Positions 26,979 to 35,329 of a DNA stretch of 64,000 nucleotides are shown one piece after another; within the stretch, counting starts at the first letter, position 1, and each line of letters starts with the position of its first letter. The position numbers and the translations under genes are program-made. The notes under the pieces are model-generated. The model saw nothing but the letters and a program-made list of their open reading frames with translations, had not been told where the DNA came from and made no database searches. The stretch spans positions 1 through 64,000 of the forward strand of contig JARFRB010000097.1 of the NCBI GenBank assembly GCA_029287455.1, in the 5' to 3' direction. This DNA is from Pelagibius litoralis. GTDB lineage: Bacteria; Pseudomonadota; Alphaproteobacteria; Kiloniellales; DSM-21159.

Positions 26979-27641
26979 ATGGTTGATGCTCGGGGGAAGA
27001 CTGGCGTTGAGGGTCGGCGAAAGCTGCTACTCGGGGTGGCGGGACTGGCTGCGTTGGCTCTGCCGGCGTGCACGCTTCCAGGTGGCGGCCCGCCGCCTCG
27101 GCGCATCCGTCTCAACCCCGCAACGGAGTTTCCGCCGAATATGCCTTCGGTGGGATGGAAACTTGTCGTGGACGAGCCGAGCGCCACGCAGTCGATCAAC
27201 AACGCCCGAATCTCGATCTTTCGGACCGATGGCTCGATCGAGTATCTCTCGACGGGCCTATGGGCTAGCCGCGCGCCGGAAATGGTCATGGAGCTCCTGG
27301 TCGATTCCTTCAAGAACTCGAACAGGATCCTGGTGGTGGGCGACCGGCGCTCGCGGATCCGGCCGGACTTCGAGCTGGAGTCTCGCCTGACGGATTTCCA
27401 GGTGAATTCCACAGGGGCGTCCGGTTCCGGCACCGGCAACGCGGCCACCGTGAAGGTGGGACTGGACGTGAGCTTACTCCAACGTCCGCGGCGCACCGCG
27501 CTCGCCACGATGTTCTTCGAGTCGGAAGTTCAGATATCCGAGGAATCCCTGGACTCCGGCGTCGCGGCCTTCGATCGGGCCTTGCAGGATGTGATGGCGG
27601 ACGTGGTGGACTGGACACTTAGGACCGGCGCCGGGGCCTAA
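26979..27641 (+). CDS. ABC-type transport auxiliary lipoprotein (PqiC/LprB-like)
   Basis: 220 residues. A lipoprotein signal ends in lipobox LPAC near residue 27. The mature part contains WKLVVDEPSA, a YLSTGLWASRAPEMVMELLVDSF segment and a final helical VAAFDRALQDVMADVVDW, as in the ABC-type transport auxiliary lipoprotein family (PqiC-like) that tethers MCE systems to the outer membrane. Start ATG is 2 nt after the previous stop. It closes the operon; 50 bp separate it from the convergent SYLF gene. Confidence 0.9.
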   Translation: MVDARGKTGVEGRRKLLLGVAGLAALALPACTLPGGGPPPRRIRLNPATEFPPNMPSVGWKLVVDEPSATQSINNARISIFRTDGSIEYLSTGLWASRAPEMVMELLVDSFKNSNRILVVGDRRSRIRPDFELESRLTDFQVNSTGASGSGTGNAATVKVGLDVSLLQRPRRTALATMFFESEVQISEESLDSGVAAFDRALQDVMADVVDWTLRTGAGA

Positions 27642-27691
27642 CCGTCGCCGAGACCTAACCATCGACGGGATCCAACCGCCGAGAGGCGACG

Positions 27692-28258
27692 CTAGTCCTC
27701 GAGCTTCGAGACCTTGGTGCCCTCTAGGCTGACGCCGGCCATCAGGCCTTGCTCCCCGAAATTAAAGGCCACCACGGGATTTTGGGCGGAGATGGTGTCG
27801 TAGGAGCCCGTCGCTCCTGACTGGATCACGGCGACTTGAGCGTCCACGCCGGCTTCCCAGCCGCTGGACTCCATGAACTTCTTGAGCGCTTCGTCCGTCA
27901 AGAACATGATCACCAGCGATCGGGTGGAGATGCCGAGCTGCAAACCGATCGAGCCCGAGGCACTGCTGTAGTAACCGGTCGTCTTTCCGCCGGTGCGCAG
28001 AACGCCTTCGCCGTACTCGCCCCCGACAATAATGCCCCCCTTGGTGATCTCCGGAAAGATGAGGATGCCCTTCGCGTTGGCGCCTAGATCCTTTGCCACC
28101 GTCGATTCGGCATAGAGCTTGTCGAGGGCTTCAGTGGATTTGACGTCGAGAGTCGCTCTCGAGTCGGCGGCGGCCGGCGAGGCCATGGGCGATTGCGCGA
28201 GCGTTAGAAGCGCGCCGAGCGCCAGGGCGGTTGTGATGCCAGAAAGAAGACGCAGCAT
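27692..28258 (-). CDS. Exported SYLF (Ysc84-type) lipid-binding protein
   Basis: 188 residues with signal peptide (cleavage near AAADS). The mature domain is a typical SYLF domain: AKGILIFPEITKGGIIVGGEYGEGVL, YYSSASGSIGLQLG, VIMFLTDEALKKF and AGVSLEGTKVSKL. SYLF proteins bind phosphoinositides or other lipids; bacterial periplasmic members have no settled role. Its position facing the Mla-like operon suggests a shared envelope-lipid function, which is an inference. Confidence 0.92.
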   Translation of the reverse strand: MLRLLSGITTALALGALLTLAQSPMASPAAADSRATLDVKSTEALDKLYAESTVAKDLGANAKGILIFPEITKGGIIVGGEYGEGVLRTGGKTTGYYSSASGSIGLQLGISTRSLVIMFLTDEALKKFMESSGWEAGVDAQVAVIQSGATGSYDTISAQNPVVAFNFGEQGLMAGVSLEGTKVSKLED

Positions 28259-28312
28259 GTGGGATTCCTTTTTCTCTGCCTAGGTCGGGATTTGCGGGAT
28301 CGGCGGCACCCG

Positions 28313-28519
28313 TCACCGTGAGCGGCGCAGGGCTTGGCGCAGGCGATAGGGGATTTCCTCTCGCAGAATCGGGTCATAGAGACGGTGAAGGCGCCGGGCC
28401 ACACTATCCCGGGCAGCAATGTTTTCGCGATTTTGCCGGTCCTCGCCGGGTGCGGCCCCCGGGGCGCCGCTCGCCCGTGGACCCGCTAAGCTCGCAAAGA
28501 TTCGAAGATGCCTTTCCAT
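28313..28519 (-). CDS. Small NepR-like protein
   Basis: 68 residues. The C-terminal half (residues about 36-68) has the amphipathic pattern VARRLHRLYDPILREEIPYRL, matching what I know of NepR-type anti-sigma factors (Leu-x-x-x-Tyr-Asp-x-x-x-x-Glu-x-(Ile/Val)-Pro-x-Arg). NepR sequesters EcfG until phospho-PhyR displaces it. No phyR or ecfG gene lies nearby, so this could be an orphan NepR paralogue or an unrelated small basic protein. The start follows a GGCGGGACGG purine tract. It sits between the degenerate ABC ATPase and the SYLF gene, same strand. Confidence 0.45.
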   Translation of the reverse strand: MERHLRIFASLAGPRASGAPGAAPGEDRQNRENIAARDSVARRLHRLYDPILREEIPYRLRQALRRSR

Positions 28520-28603
28520 CGCACCGTCCCGCCCGCCATCGATCTTCGGTAAGGTAAACCGTCGAGACGGGCGACCGTTCCCAGCGGTTCGCCCAAAAAG
28601 CAG

Positions 28604-29422
28604 CTAGGCCCGTGCGCGAAGCGCGATCGGGCCGTCTGATTTTCCGGACAGCAGCTGGTGCAGGCGCGGGTCGTCGCTTTGGCCGGCCTCGGCGGTGGTG
28701 CCGGACCAGACGATCCGCCCTTCGTGGAGCATGGCCAGGTCGTCGTAGTAGGCAAGGGCGGCGCGCATATCCCCGGTGACGGAAAGAACCGTCGTGCCGC
28801 CGCGCTGGACGGCCCTGCGGATCAAGTCGTTGGTCGCGTGGGTCATGATGGGATCCAGGCCGTCGGTCGGCGCGTCCAGCAGCAGAATGTCGGGATCGGT
28901 GGCGAAAGCCCGCGCCAAGGCCACGCGCTTTTGCATGCCGCCGGAGATCTCCACGGGGAAGCGGTCGGCGACGTCGGGGCGCAGCCCGAACATCGCCAAT
29001 TTCTCGATCGCCATGGCGCGGGCCTCGCTGCGGCCCATGCCATGGTTGTGAATCGGCCGGAAGGCCACGTTCTCCCAGACCGATAGGCTGTCGAAGAGCG
29101 CGTTGCGCTGGAACACCATCGAGATCTTGTCGGCGAGGCTTTCGCGCTCGGCCGAGGTCAAGCGCGCGGTATCCCGCCCTTCGATCTCGATTCGTCCCGC
29201 TTCAGGCTCGATCAACCCCGCCACGCACTTCATGAAGACCGTCTTGCCGGAGGACGATGGCCCTATCAGCACCGTGGAGCGGGCCCGCGAGACGCCCAAA
29301 TCGACGCCGGTCAGCACAGCCCGCCCGGCAAAGGAGACGTGAAGGCCGACGGAGCGGATCACGCTTTGCGTTGCTGTTTGGGTTTCTGGCGACAAAGTCG
29401 TTTCCGTTTCTTCCCGATTCAC
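28604..29422 (-). CDS. Degenerate MlaF-like ABC ATPase
   Basis: About 272 residues from GTG 29422 (start tentative; weak ribosome-binding site). The fold-defining motifs are kept: Walker A GPSSSGKT (54-61), Q-loop MVFQRNA (Gln106), signature SGGMQKR (160-166) and the D-loop GLDP. However Walker B reads LLLDAPTDG, so the catalytic Glu is Ala184, and the H-loop reads SVTGDM, so the switch His is Gly217. Both substitutions are clear single-codon readings (GCG and GGG). The protein probably binds ATP but should hydrolyse it poorly or not at all. No permease gene is adjacent. The closest relative in the window is the intact ATPase at 25.1 kb. Confidence 0.87.
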   Translation of the reverse strand: MNREETETTLSPETQTATQSVIRSVGLHVSFAGRAVLTGVDLGVSRARSTVLIGPSSSGKTVFMKCVAGLIEPEAGRIEIEGRDTARLTSAERESLADKISMVFQRNALFDSLSVWENVAFRPIHNHGMGRSEARAMAIEKLAMFGLRPDVADRFPVEISGGMQKRVALARAFATDPDILLLDAPTDGLDPIMTHATNDLIRRAVQRGGTTVLSVTGDMRAALAYYDDLAMLHEGRIVWSGTTAEAGQSDDPRLHQLLSGKSDGPIALRARA

Positions 29423-29640
29423 CCCTGGCGCGCGGACGCTACCCTGAGTCCGGGGGGTGTCCGCGCCTTGGGATCGACAAACTATCAGGTGCGGGAAATT
29501 GGGCAAGGCACCGAACACCCCAGACCGAACACCCCTGCAGGCTTGCACCTTGCGGGCAGTCCCGGCAATCTAGAGCGGGTTAAGGGCGCTCGAGCGTCCA
29601 CCCTTGGCCCATGGGGCGGTGCAGGCGAGGAGTCGATATC

Positions 29641-30144
29641 ATGACGAGCTTAGGTCCTTCGGTAGCCTTGGCGAGCTTCTGCCTTCTCATGGCCGGCTGC
29701 GCTCAGCTCCACGAAGTCGACGACTATCCGCCGATCGCCTGCGACCAGGAACCGGACCAGCGCGTCGAGGCAGATCCCTGGTTCGAAGGAAAGTGGCTGG
29801 CTGGCGAAGGGCCGCCCTTGATCAACTGGACCGGCTGCGATCGTTCGGCGGCGCAGCTGGCGAACAGCTATCTGGGTAGCGCCCAGCTCAGCAAGGCGGA
29901 CCTGTCGTCCGCGGATCTGAGCATGAGTTATTTGAGCGCCGCAAACCTGACCGGGGCTAATCTGAAGGGCGCGGATTTGCGGGGTGCCGTGATGCAGGCC
30001 GTTTTCCTGCGCGACGCGGACCTCAGCCAGGCCAATTTGGACGGGGCCGTCCTGTCCGGGACCTTCCTAGGGGCGGATTTCTCCGGCGCGACCTGGATCG
30101 ACGGTCGTCGCTGCGCGGAAGGGTCCGTGGGCGAGTGCCGGTAA
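29641..30144 (+). CDS. Pentapeptide-repeat lipoprotein
   Basis: 167 residues from ATG 29641. A lipoprotein signal ends LMAGC near residue 20. After a short acidic region, residues about 70-155 consist of roughly a dozen A(D/N)LxX pentapeptide repeats (SKADLSSADLSMSYL, ANLKGADLRGA, QANLDGAVL), which build a right-handed square beta-helix. The repeats begin after a Cys-Asp pair and end near a Cys pair, a possible disulfide. Function is unknown; many pentapeptide proteins mimic nucleic acids but a membrane-anchored one more likely acts in the envelope. Confidence 0.88.
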   Translation: MTSLGPSVALASFCLLMAGCAQLHEVDDYPPIACDQEPDQRVEADPWFEGKWLAGEGPPLINWTGCDRSAAQLANSYLGSAQLSKADLSSADLSMSYLSAANLTGANLKGADLRGAVMQAVFLRDADLSQANLDGAVLSGTFLGADFSGATWIDGRRCAEGSVGECR

Positions 30145-30205
30145 AGCCGAGGCATCCCTTCCGGCGCGGATCGCACCAAAGCTGACGGCCGTCGGGAGAG
30201 CGCGC

Positions 30206-30862
30206 ATGTCCACTTTCTGGAGAATCCTGGGAATTGCCGTCAAGGTGATCCCGATTCTCGTCGTGTTGGTCTTTTTCTGGTTCTACCTGCCAAGCAACGA
30301 TGTGGTGCGGATCGTCGATACAGATGTGAAGCGCATGGACCGCACGGTAACGCGCACGGACAGCGCCACCGGCGATAAAATCACCCAGGAAATCAGCCGC
30401 GACGTTCGCTTTATCAACGCCGTTTGGCCGGACGACGAGCCGCGGGTCTACCGTAACGAGGAAACCGGCTGGGGATTTCCTTGGTACTTCAAGTTCGACA
30501 GCGGCAACCTGCAGACCGAGGCGCAAAATCTGCGCTCGACTCGGGAGGATCCGCGCTGGGTGCGGGTCACCCATTACGGGTGGCGGATCGAAATCCTCGA
30601 TATGTTTCCGAACGTGATTGCCTTGCGGCAGGTTGACAGCCCGGATTATTGGGCAATCCCCTGGATCCAGATCGTGGTCTTGATCTTCTTCGGGATGATC
30701 CTTTTCGCTATCTGGTATGCTTGGCGCTGGTTGGTCGAGATCCACTGGAAGCCCTTCATGCGCCGCTTGCATGCCGATACCCGTTTCGAGGACGGGCCGA
30801 ACGCCGCATCCCAGATTTCACGCTGGACGAAGGCGAACCTGCGGGAATTGGGGAAACGCTGA
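30206..30862 (+). CDS. DUF1523 family membrane protein
   Basis: 218 residues. Two transmembrane helices (VIPILVVLVFFWFYLP near the N-terminus; WIQIVVLIFFGMILFAIWYAW near residue 160) flank an extracytoplasmic domain with VRIVDTDVKRMD, RDVRFINAVW and NEETGWGFPWYFKFDS, the DUF1523 pattern. Function of the family is unknown. It follows the pentapeptide lipoprotein by 61 nt on the same strand. It is convergent with the next lipoprotein gene. Confidence 0.87.
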   Translation: MSTFWRILGIAVKVIPILVVLVFFWFYLPSNDVVRIVDTDVKRMDRTVTRTDSATGDKITQEISRDVRFINAVWPDDEPRVYRNEETGWGFPWYFKFDSGNLQTEAQNLRSTREDPRWVRVTHYGWRIEILDMFPNVIALRQVDSPDYWAIPWIQIVVLIFFGMILFAIWYAWRWLVEIHWKPFMRRLHADTRFEDGPNAASQISRWTKANLRELGKR

Positions 30863-30885
30863 CCCAGAGGCTGGGCCGTTTTGCT

Positions 30886-31272
30886 TCAGCCGGGCGCGGT
30901 CAGCGGCTGGAAACACAGATAGTTGGCGCGCAGGGGCTGGAACACCGGACAGGTGTTCAGGAAGCGGTCGTCTCCCCGGTACTCCAGGCGCTCGCCTTCG
31001 GCCTCGCAGGACTTTGCCGCCAGGCTCTCCACTTCGCTGAGTTCATTGATCATGCGCGAATAGCAAAGCGAGATGATCCGGGCCTGGAAGCCCTGCGGGA
31101 CCAAGACCGGGTCCGGTGGCGAGCCGTCGGCGGGGAAGACAGCCTCGGAAAGCGCTTTAGGGGCCTGCGTCCGAAACGGCTCGTTGGCGCAGGCGCCAAG
31201 CAGAACGGGCGCCGCAATCGCGAACAACAAGCCGATCGCGGATGATGTCGGCGGCCACGAAATTCTCTTCAT
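30886..31272 (-). CDS. Small cysteine-containing lipoprotein
   Basis: 128 residues if started at the ATG at 31272, giving a signal with lipobox LGAC at about residue 28. The mature part is short and has five further cysteines (in LCYSR, SCEAEG, NTCPVF, YLCFQP) with conserved-looking aromatic residues; the frame remains open upstream, so the start is a choice based on the signal peptide. No family recognised. Predicted periplasmic, probably disulfide-bonded. Confidence 0.6.
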   Translation of the reverse strand: MKRISWPPTSSAIGLLFAIAAPVLLGACANEPFRTQAPKALSEAVFPADGSPPDPVLVPQGFQARIISLCYSRMINELSEVESLAAKSCEAEGERLEYRGDDRFLNTCPVFQPLRANYLCFQPLTAPG

Positions 31273-31330
31273 GCGGCGAAGTCTATCGCCCTTCTTGGCG
31301 TTTGGCATCCACCACTTTTGCCAGAGCGGC

Positions 31331-31846
31331 TTATCGGCGGGTTCTGGACTCCCGCAGAGCGCCCAAAGCCCGCTCGCTCCGGTCCAAAGCCTGGTCGAAG
31401 GCGGCTTCGTCCGAAGTGGAGTGATCCGCGTCTTTCGCAAGCGCATGCGCGGCTTCCAGGACGCCTGCCGCCATGGTCAGAAGAGCTAGAACTTTGGCGT
31501 CGCGGCTGGTTTCCGCGACATCGCCCGGCTCCCGGAGCGTGAGCTTGAAGGGAGAGTCTTCGAGAAAATACTCGGCGAAACGGCGATCTGGTGCCGCCGC
31601 GATCAAGGCGCGCACCTCTTCCGGACTGAACACCACGCGGCCGTTGATGCGGCTATAGAACGTGTTGTACGCCAGACCCATGCGCCTGGCGATCTCGGTC
31701 ATTGCCCCATGGTCGGTCGCGGATAACGCTTCATGCACCAACCGTCGAAAAGCCTCACCTCTGCTTTCGTACACCTTCCGCTCCCAGGCCGCGGGCGAAG
31801 ATGAAAACGTCTTGCACCCTTCCGCGGCTGTCCGGTCTCTATCCAA
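31331..31846 (-). CDS. CII-like helix-turn-helix DNA-binding protein
   Basis: 171 residues. The segment from about residue 30 to 100 (FRRLVHEAL, MTEIARRMGLAYNTFYSRINGRVVFSPEEVRALI, AEYFLEDSPF) resembles the phage regulatory CII family: a helix-turn-helix that reads operator DNA followed by a regulatory helix. The rest is an alpha-helical tail. No phage genes are nearby, so it is probably a domesticated regulator. A short palindrome lies directly upstream of its start, and SpmAB is divergent from it. Confidence 0.75.
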   Translation of the reverse strand: MDRDRTAAEGCKTFSSSPAAWERKVYESRGEAFRRLVHEALSATDHGAMTEIARRMGLAYNTFYSRINGRVVFSPEEVRALIAAAPDRRFAEYFLEDSPFKLTLREPGDVAETSRDAKVLALLTMAAGVLEAAHALAKDADHSTSDEAAFDQALDRSERALGALRESRTRR

Positions 31847-31853
31847 GTGATAG

Positions 31854-31868
31854 AAACTATTAAAGTTT
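31854..31868. promoter_or_regulatory. Candidate operator palindrome between CII-like gene and spmAB
   Basis: AAACT-ATTAA-AGTTT, a perfect 5-bp inverted repeat around a 5-bp centre, in a local AT-rich patch 8 nt upstream of the CII-like start codon and about 120 nt from the spmAB start. The position suits self-repression; the short arms mean chance occurrence cannot be excluded. Confidence 0.3.
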
Positions 31869-31988
31869 TTTTCGCTTCATAATCCAATGATCCATTGCCG
31901 TCCAGAGGGGCATGCGTCCCTGGCGGCTTCACGAATCGGGTGAAAACGGGAAAGGTGAATCTCTCTCGCATCCGATTTTGGCTGAAAC

Positions 31989-33341
31989 TTGAACCTAATC
32001 TTTCTCCTCATCGTCTCCATCGCCTTCGTAGTGGCCGCTTTGCGGCAGATCGCCTGGGATCCGGGCGGTCCGGAGGAGGTGGCGCCGATGGATTTGCTCG
32101 GGCAATCAATCATTCAATCGGCGAGCGGCGCGGTTGAACTGGCCATAGGCCTGGTTGGTGTCATGGCGCTTTTTCTCGGTCTCATGAAGGTGGCGGAGGC
32201 GGGGGGATTGCTGGTCGTCATCGCCAAGACCGTGCGTCCGCTCATGGTGCGGCTCTTTCCCGAAGTGCCCCCGGATCACCCGGCCATGGGTGCGATGATC
32301 CTGAACATCTCGGCGAACGCGTTGGGTCTTGGGAATGCGGCGACACCTTTCGGAATCCGCGCCATGCAGGAGCTGGACCGGCTGAACCCGGTCAAGGGAA
32401 CTGCTACCAACGCCATGGTATTGTTTCTGGCGATCAATACCTCGAGTGTTACGCTTCTGCCAACCGGTGTGATTGCCTTGCGCGCCGCCGCTGGGTCCGG
32501 AGACCCCGCTGGCATCGTCCCCACCACGCTTTTCGCGACGATCTGCTCCACGACGATTGCGATTATCGCCGCCAAACTGCTTCAGCGGTTCTTTCCCGTC
32601 GAGCCCGCGGCGTCACGGGACGAGACAGGGCCACCTTTTCAGCAGCAGGAGGAAGGCACCGCCGAGAGCGAGGCCCCGATTCCCGAAGCTTCCAAGGTCG
32701 CGCTCGGGTCGGAAGCCTCCAGCGGCTATCCGATGTGGATCTCGGCTCTGGTGCTTTGCGGCATAGCGGCCCTGGTGCCTTTGACGATTCTCTATGGCCG
32801 TGACATCGCACCTTGGATCATCCCGGGCCTCGTCGTTGGCTTGCTCGGTTTCGGCGCGATCAAGCGAGTTCGCATCTACGAGAGTTTCGTCGAGGGGGCA
32901 AAGGAAGGCTTTCAGGTGGCGTTGCGGATCATCCCCTATCTTGTGGCGATCCTCGTCGCGGTGGGCATGTTCCGGGCCAGCGGCGCCTTGGAGGCGATTA
33001 TCGGGCCGCTTGGCCGGGTGACAGGGCTGGTCGGCTTGCCGCCGGAAGCCCTGCCAATGGCCCTGCTAAGGCCGCTCTCCGGATCCGGCGCCTTTGGGAT
33101 TCTCGCTTCGGTGATAGAGGATCCCTCGATCGGTCCGGATAGCTATACCGGCTATCTGGTTTCCACCTTGCAAGGCTCGACCGAGACGACATTCTATGTT
33201 CTGGCCGTGTACTTCGGCGCGGTTCAGGTGCGCCGTTTCCGCCATGCGCTTGCCGCCGGATTGACGGCGGACCTGGCGGGCGTGGCGGCGGCGGTCCTGA
33301 TTTGCGGTGTGCTCTATGGCGCCTTGACGGCCGTGGGTTGA
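31989..33341 (+). CDS. SpmA-SpmB fusion membrane protein (nucleoside-recognition domains)
   Basis: 450 residues: an N-terminal SpmA-like half (helix NLIFLLIVSIAFVVAAL, Gate/nucleoside-recognition region GMMILNISANALGLGNAATPFGIRAM-type motif around residues 100-120) and a C-terminal SpmB-like half (PLSGSGAFGILASV, TLQGSTETTFYVLAVYFG) joined by a polar linker. In Bacillus SpmA and SpmB act in spore core dehydration; in non-sporulating proteobacteria the fused homologues are predicted inner-membrane transporters with unknown substrate. TTG start at 31989, with no upstream ATG. Confidence 0.9.
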   Translation: MNLIFLLIVSIAFVVAALRQIAWDPGGPEEVAPMDLLGQSIIQSASGAVELAIGLVGVMALFLGLMKVAEAGGLLVVIAKTVRPLMVRLFPEVPPDHPAMGAMILNISANALGLGNAATPFGIRAMQELDRLNPVKGTATNAMVLFLAINTSSVTLLPTGVIALRAAAGSGDPAGIVPTTLFATICSTTIAIIAAKLLQRFFPVEPAASRDETGPPFQQQEEGTAESEAPIPEASKVALGSEASSGYPMWISALVLCGIAALVPLTILYGRDIAPWIIPGLVVGLLGFGAIKRVRIYESFVEGAKEGFQVALRIIPYLVAILVAVGMFRASGALEAIIGPLGRVTGLVGLPPEALPMALLRPLSGSGAFGILASVIEDPSIGPDSYTGYLVSTLQGSTETTFYVLAVYFGAVQVRRFRHALAAGLTADLAGVAAAVLICGVLYGALTAVG

Positions 33342-33353
33342 GGCGAAGGCAAG

Positions 33354-33689
33354 GTGGAAGAGCGGATACCCTCTCACGTTTGGATCATGGCACAGGTTCG
33401 CCGCTGCAACGCGGACGGCCTTCCGGCCATGGTGATCCGGCGGGGCGAGCGCATGAGCGGACTCGTGATGCTGAAGCTTAACCTATTGAACGGCGAGGCT
33501 CGCGTGCTTACCCAGCAGCGCGATCTCGACGGACGGCTCGCCTGGCTAGAGGCCCTTGGCGAAGGGCCGGTGGCGGAGAGCGAAGCGGATGCCTACATCG
33601 ACCGATCGACCCAGCGGGACCCGGACGTCTGGGTTGTCGAGGTTGAAACCCGATCAGGCGAAAACCCGTTCGAGGGCAAGCTCATTTAA
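33354..33689 (+). CDS. DUF1491 family protein
   Basis: 111 residues from a GTG start 12 nt after spmAB. The DUF1491 pattern is present: HVWIMAQVRRCNADGLPAMVIRRG, KLNLLNGEARVLTQ and a closing RDPDVWVVEVE. The family is short, cytoplasmic and found mostly in Alphaproteobacteria; function unknown. Co-transcription with spmAB is likely from the spacing. Confidence 0.88.
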   Translation: MEERIPSHVWIMAQVRRCNADGLPAMVIRRGERMSGLVMLKLNLLNGEARVLTQQRDLDGRLAWLEALGEGPVAESEADAYIDRSTQRDPDVWVVEVETRSGENPFEGKLI

Positions 33690-33761
33690 GGCCTCGCGGG
33701 TTTTCCGGGTTGGCGTCCGTTTGGCACGCTTGACCCGGATTTGCCGCGCGGCGCCGCTTGG

Positions 33762-35249
33762 CTAAAGCTCCGCCTCCAAACGGTCCGCGAGGGTCTTGAG
33801 AACCTTTACACGGGCAAAATACTTGTCGTTGGCTTCGACCAAGGTCCAGGGCGCGTGGGTGGTTCCGGTGCGATCGACCATGTCGTGCACCGCGCGGGCG
33901 TAGTCGTCCCACTTTTCGCGGTTGCGCCAATCCTCCTCGGTGATCTTGTAGCGCTTGTAACCGATTTTCTCCCGCTCCTTGAACCGCCTAAGCTGCTCGT
34001 CCTTGTCGATGGAAAGCCAGAACTTCACGACGATGACGCCGTAGTCTGTCAGTTCCGCTTCGAAGTTTCGGATCTCCTCGTAGGCCCGCATCCAGGCACC
34101 GTCCGTCGCAAAACCTTCAACCCGCTCCACAAGCACCCGGCCGTACCACGAGCGGTCAAAAATCGTCGTATGCCCGCGGCGGGGGATATGCCGCCAGAAT
34201 CGCCAGAGATAGGGTTGGGCCTGCTCCTCGTCGCTGGGTGCCGCGATGGGAATGACCCGCGTGATGCGCGGATCCAGCGCCTGCACGACGCGGCGGATCG
34301 ACCCGCCCTTGCCGGCCGCGTCATTGCCCTCGAACACGGCAACCAGCGAGCGTTTTTCGAACTTCTTGCCAAGCGTTAGGGCCGTGACGCGCCGCTGCTG
34401 GTCCTTTAGGCCTTTCTTATAGTCCTTCTTGGCAAGGGATTGATCGAGGTCTAGCGATTGGAGAACGTTCGGAGTGTCGTTGGAGGTAAGCGCGCTCGCC
34501 CCCAAGTTCGGAATCGGCGGCGGTACCGCCTTCAAACGGGCCTGAATGGCATCGACAAGGGTGCGACCGATGGTGAGGTCCCGGTAATTCGGATCGGCGC
34601 TTGGAAGCGGCATCCAAGGGGCGTAAGCGGTGCTGGACGCGCCGATGATCTCCTCAACGACGGCAAGAGCGTTTTCGTAGCGCTTAGCGAACTGCTTGCC
34701 GATCTCCTTTTCTTCCTCCGAGATTTTCCACGCCACGGAATGATCGCCGCGAAGTTTCTTGATCTCCTTGAGCGACTTGTCTTTTGGAAGGAAGAACAGG
34801 AACTTCAACACCAGCGCGCCCTCGCGCGACAGCATCTGCTCGAAAGCCACGATCTCGTCGATATGCATGCGGAAACGGGCGTCGTCGATTCTTCCGAGGA
34901 AGTAGTCGACCGAGGGTTCCTCATACCACCCGTTCAAAAAGAGACCGATCCGCCCCTTCGCCGGCAAGGCTCGCCAGAACCGCCACATCCGGGGGCGTTC
35001 TCGCTCCTCGTCGCTGGGTTTGATTAGGGCGTAGGGGCGAACATGGCGCGGATCCAACCAGCTCAGCAGCTGCCTCGCGGCTTGGCCCCGCCCCAGAACG
35101 TCCATGCCGACGAAGAGCACTATCACCGGGAAAGTGCCGTTCTCCAGCAGGTCGAACTGTGCGTCGATCAACTCGCCGCGCAGCTTCGGCTCGACGGCTT
35201 TGAACTCCGCCTTGTCGATCTCGTGCTTCATCTTCAGGGATTCGAACAT
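33762..35249 (-). CDS. pap: Polyphosphate:AMP phosphotransferase (tandem PPK2)
   Basis: 495 residues from ATG 35249 (MFESLKMKHEIDK). Two PPK2 domains are fused. The C-terminal domain has a complete Walker A, EGNDAAGKGGSIR, and lid region WRHIPRRGHTTIFDRSWYGR. The N-terminal domain's loop reads GMDVLGRGQAAR, lacking the P-loop Lys, so it is structural, as in known class II PPK2 enzymes whose activity resides in the C-terminal half. The enzyme transfers phosphate from polyphosphate to AMP, giving ADP. It may help regenerate adenylates under stress. Confidence 0.93.
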   Translation of the reverse strand: MFESLKMKHEIDKAEFKAVEPKLRGELIDAQFDLLENGTFPVIVLFVGMDVLGRGQAARQLLSWLDPRHVRPYALIKPSDEERERPRMWRFWRALPAKGRIGLFLNGWYEEPSVDYFLGRIDDARFRMHIDEIVAFEQMLSREGALVLKFLFFLPKDKSLKEIKKLRGDHSVAWKISEEEKEIGKQFAKRYENALAVVEEIIGASSTAYAPWMPLPSADPNYRDLTIGRTLVDAIQARLKAVPPPIPNLGASALTSNDTPNVLQSLDLDQSLAKKDYKKGLKDQQRRVTALTLGKKFEKRSLVAVFEGNDAAGKGGSIRRVVQALDPRITRVIPIAAPSDEEQAQPYLWRFWRHIPRRGHTTIFDRSWYGRVLVERVEGFATDGAWMRAYEEIRNFEAELTDYGVIVVKFWLSIDKDEQLRRFKEREKIGYKRYKITEEDWRNREKWDDYARAVHDMVDRTGTTHAPWTLVEANDKYFARVKVLKTLADRLEAEL

Positions 35250-35329
35250 GGCCGTTCCCTTATCTTGGTTTTCCTTCGCGCCGCGAATTGGGCGCTCGCA
35301 TGACAGGAATTTCATGATGCGGTAACCGT

